From Streptomyces sp. TSRI0107 (GTDB lineage: Bacteria; Actinomycetota; Actinomycetes; Streptomycetales; Streptomycetaceae), in the NCBI RefSeq assembly GCF_001905845.1, contig NZ_LIVZ01000007.1:248001-312000 (forward strand): DNA of 64,000 bases. The letters are read 5' to 3'. Below are positions 61,887-64,000 of this stretch, one piece after another; position 1 is the stretch's first letter; each line of letters opens with the position of its first letter. The position numbers and the translations under genes are program-made. The notes under the pieces are model-generated. The model had not been told where the DNA came from. It did no database searches and saw only the letters and a program-made list of their open reading frames with translations.

Positions 61887-63467
61887 TCAGCTCTTGCTGA
61901 GCTCCCAGAACCGGAACACCGTGGAGGCGTCCAGGCAGTACTCCAGGCCGTACACGCCCTCGCGGGCGACCGCGTACTGCTTGGCCTGCCAGACGGGCAG
62001 CATGGGCAGTTCCTCGGCGACGATGTCCTGCAGCCGGCCGTAGTCGTTGTCCGTCGCAGCGCGGTCGGACTCGGCGGCGGTGCGCGGGATGAGCGTGCCG
62101 GTGATGGTGTTGTTGGCGTAGTTGTTGCCGAGCACGTTGCCCTCGCCGAAGAACGGGGCGGTGAAGTTGTCGGCGTCGGGGTAGTCGGGGACCCAGCCCT
62201 TGACGTAGACGCCGTACTTGCCGGCTTCGATGTCCTTCTCGTACTGGCCGAAGGCGACGGACTTCACCTGGGCGTCGAACAGGCCGCTGGCGTTGAGCTG
62301 GCCGGCGATGGCCTGCAACTCCTGGTCGGTGGCGGGGCCGTAGCGGGAGGGCGTCGACCAGAGGGTGAGCTTCACCTTGCCCTCGATGCCGTCGGCGCGC
62401 AGCGCGGCGGCCGCCTTGGCCTTGGAGGGGCTGGCGCCGTAGGTGTCGAAGAACGCCGTGTTGTGGCCGGTGATGCCGGCCGGGATGATCGAGTACAGCG
62501 GGGTCGCGGTGCCCTGGTAGACCTCGTCGATGAGGGCGTCGCGGTCGATGAGGTGGGCGATGGCCTTGCGGACCGAGAGCTTTCCGGCGACCGGGTCGTC
62601 CATGTTGAAGACGAGGTGCTGGACTTCGGCGCTGGTGCCCTCGACGATCTCGACGCCCGCGTCGGAGTCGGCCTTCTCGATGTCGGCGATGTCGCCGGCG
62701 CTCAGGCCTCGGTAGGCGATGTCTATCTCGTCGTCGAGCAGGGCCTGCTTCAGCGCGGTGCGGTCGCCGTGGAAGAACTTGAGGGTGATGCCGGAGTTGC
62801 TGACGTCGGCGTTGCCCTGGTAGTGCTCGTTGACGGAGAAGACGGCCTGGTCGTCGTCGAAGGAGTCCAGCTTGTAGGGGCCGGAGCCGACCGCTTCGCC
62901 GTCCTTGCGGAGCCCGGCGGCGTCGTAGGAGCGGTGGTTGACGATGGAGCCGGCACCGGAGGCGATCTTGCTCGGGAAGGTGGCGTCGGCGACCTTGAGC
63001 TTGAAGACCACGGTCTTGTCGTCCGGCGTCTCGACCGAGTCGAGCATCGGGAACATGATCGCCGGGCCGTCGGCGTCGTTGATCTTCAGCATGCGGTCGA
63101 AGGAGAACTTGACGTCCTGCGAGGTGAGCGAGTCACCGTTGCTGAACTTCAGGCCGTCCTTGAGCGTGCACTTGTACGTCTTGGTCGAGGTGTCGGTGAA
63201 GGTGCATTCCTCCGCCGCCTCGGGCTGCGGCTCGGTGCCTCCGTTGGGGAAGCTGAGCAGCGACTGGAAGACGTTGTTGAACAACAGCCAGGAGCCGGGG
63301 TCGTAGCCGGAGGCGGGGTCCGTGGCCAGGACGTCGTCGGACATCCCCATGACGATGGAGGAGCCGTTGTCCCCGGCGTCACCGTCTTCCGACCCGCATC
63401 CGGTCAGCAGGCCGGAGGCCAGGCCCGCGGCGAGGGGCAGGACCGGCCACTGCTTGCGCATGTTCAC
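61887..63467 (-). CDS. peptide ABC transporter substrate-binding lipoprotein
   Basis: A 526-residue family 5 solute-binding protein. The signal ends with the lipobox GLLTGCGSED (Cys about residue 24). Family sequences are GSWLLFNNVFQSLLSFPNGG, GLKFSNGDSLTSQDVKFSFD, SGPYKLDSFDDDQAVFSVN and ADNFTAPFFGEGNVLGNNYA. It delivers peptides or similar ligands to an Opp/Dpp-type permease, which is not in this window. It starts with GTG at 63467 or ATG at 63461. A close paralogue lies 66 bp upstream, so the pair is a tandem duplication. Confidence 0.92.
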   Translation of the reverse strand: MNMRKQWPVLPLAAGLASGLLTGCGSEDGDAGDNGSSIVMGMSDDVLATDPASGYDPGSWLLFNNVFQSLLSFPNGGTEPQPEAAEECTFTDTSTKTYKCTLKDGLKFSNGDSLTSQDVKFSFDRMLKINDADGPAIMFPMLDSVETPDDKTVVFKLKVADATFPSKIASGAGSIVNHRSYDAAGLRKDGEAVGSGPYKLDSFDDDQAVFSVNEHYQGNADVSNSGITLKFFHGDRTALKQALLDDEIDIAYRGLSAGDIADIEKADSDAGVEIVEGTSAEVQHLVFNMDDPVAGKLSVRKAIAHLIDRDALIDEVYQGTATPLYSIIPAGITGHNTAFFDTYGASPSKAKAAAALRADGIEGKVKLTLWSTPSRYGPATDQELQAIAGQLNASGLFDAQVKSVAFGQYEKDIEAGKYGVYVKGWVPDYPDADNFTAPFFGEGNVLGNNYANNTITGTLIPRTAAESDRAATDNDYGRLQDIVAEELPMLPVWQAKQYAVAREGVYGLEYCLDASTVFRFWELSKS

Positions 63468-63533
63468 TGCGTGTGCCTTACGTCGTTCTCTGGTTCCTGG
63501 GCGACCGTGCGGCGCCCGACGAGTGAAGTGGTG

Positions 63534-64000
63534 TCAGCCGCTCACACCGCGACCGAGCTCCCAGAGCTGGAGGGTCGAGGAGGAGTTGAGCGCGTAGGCG
63601 GTCCCGGTGATGTCGTCGCGGGCGGCGACGTACTGCTTGCCCTGCCACAGCGGGAGTACGGGGACGTCCTCGGCGACGATGTCCTGGATCTGCGTCAGGC
63701 TGTCGGCGGCGGAGAGCCGGTCGGCCTCGCGGCGGGACTGCGGGATCAGGCTGTTGCGGATCTGGCTGTTCGCGTACGGCGAGCCGAGGAAGTTGTCCTT
63801 GTCGAGGAACGGCGCGAGGTAGTTGTCGGCGTCCGGGAAGTCCGGGAACCAGCCCATGCCGTAGACGTCGTACTCGCCCTTCTGCTCGGCGGGGCGGAAC
63901 GTCGACCAGGGCGTGCCCTTGATGTCGACGTCGAACAGGCCGCTGTCGTTGAGCTGCTCACGCAGCAGCTCGAACTCCTTCTTCGTGGCCGCGCCGTAGT
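63534..64000 (-). CDS. peptide ABC transporter substrate-binding protein, 5' end beyond window
   Basis: The C-terminal 155 residues of a family 5 solute-binding protein, ending QLWELGRGVSG. The visible part (VYGMGWFPDFPDADNYLAPF, IQDIVAEDVPVLPLWQGKQY) matches its downstream neighbour, whose product has VYVKGWVPDYPDADNFTAPF and LQDIVAEELPMLPVWQAKQY. The two genes are 66 bp apart on one strand with no permease between. The start lies beyond the right window edge. Confidence 0.9.
   Translation of the reverse strand, partial: YGAATKKEFELLREQLNDSGLFDVDIKGTPWSTFRPAEQKGEYDVYGMGWFPDFPDADNYLAPFLDKDNFLGSPYANSQIRNSLIPQSRREADRLSAADSLTQIQDIVAEDVPVLPLWQGKQYVAARDDITGTAYALNSSSTLQLWELGRGVSG

Overview
The window is a high-GC (about 70 percent) actinobacterial chromosome segment with the codon use, GTG starts, WhiB/Conservon-type regulators and gene order of a Streptomyces core region. 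From memory, the order matches the S. coelicolor stretch running roughly from SCO1593 to SCO1656 (pheT-pheS ... infC ... glnA4 ... rar/cvn9 ... tat ... proteasome locus). There is no sign of a phage, plasmid or IS element, no tRNA or rRNA gene and no CRISPR array. Both window edges cut genes: a regulator on the left and a peptide-binding lipoprotein on the right.

Layout: (1) 1-10.8 kb is translation: a helix-turn-helix regulator, a SpoIIE-type phosphatase, pheS-pheT, a PAS histidine kinase, an rRNA methyltransferase, and the infC-rpmI-rplT operon behind a long structured leader, followed by DUF1844 and SseB-like genes. (2) 10.9-15.9 kb holds a mycosin-like membrane-anchored subtilase with a proline-rich partner, a PLP amino-acid deaminase/aldolase and a DUF2510 protein. 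(3) 15.9-21.0 kb is a gamma-glutamylation catabolic cluster: glnA4-type synthetase, aldehyde dehydrogenase and dehydrogenase/reductase on one strand, and a FadR-type regulator plus a class I amidotransferase on the other. (4) 21.0-31.0 kb is accessory metabolism: LysR/TDT exporter pair, XRE-cupin with a metal-receptor protein, a betaine-type ABC transporter with fused permease and binding protein, a stand-alone 5'-3' exonuclease, an iron-regulated siderophore-interacting protein and a pseudouridine synthase. (5) 30.9-35.5 kb is conservon 9 (rarA-E) with a CYP157-like P450.

(6) 35.8-58 kb carries the Pup-proteasome neighbourhood in an order also known from mycobacteria: helY, a lipid kinase, tatC, tatA, pafC, pafB, FKBPs, pafA, then prcA, prcB, an endonuclease VII-like gene, pup, dop and arc/mpa. 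A sugar-type MFS/LacI pair sits between pafA and prcA. The parts are coherent: Dop and PafA act on Pup, ARC ends in QYL for docking on the PrcAB core, and Pup already ends in Glu. (7) 56-64 kb has a ferredoxin, TrmI, a site-2 protease with CBS domains, a RecB-like nuclease, a NarL-type regulator and two tandem peptide-binding lipoproteins.

The most interesting regulatory structures are the infC leader (apparent AUC start, intrinsic terminator about 85 nt upstream, several competing hairpins), a 14-bp palindromic core shared by the infC and tatA upstream regions, a 27-bp operator that carries a divergent pair of -10-like elements between the MFS and LacI genes, and a CCATTG motif repeated around the FadR gene. 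All assignments come from reading the sequence; no database search was run.
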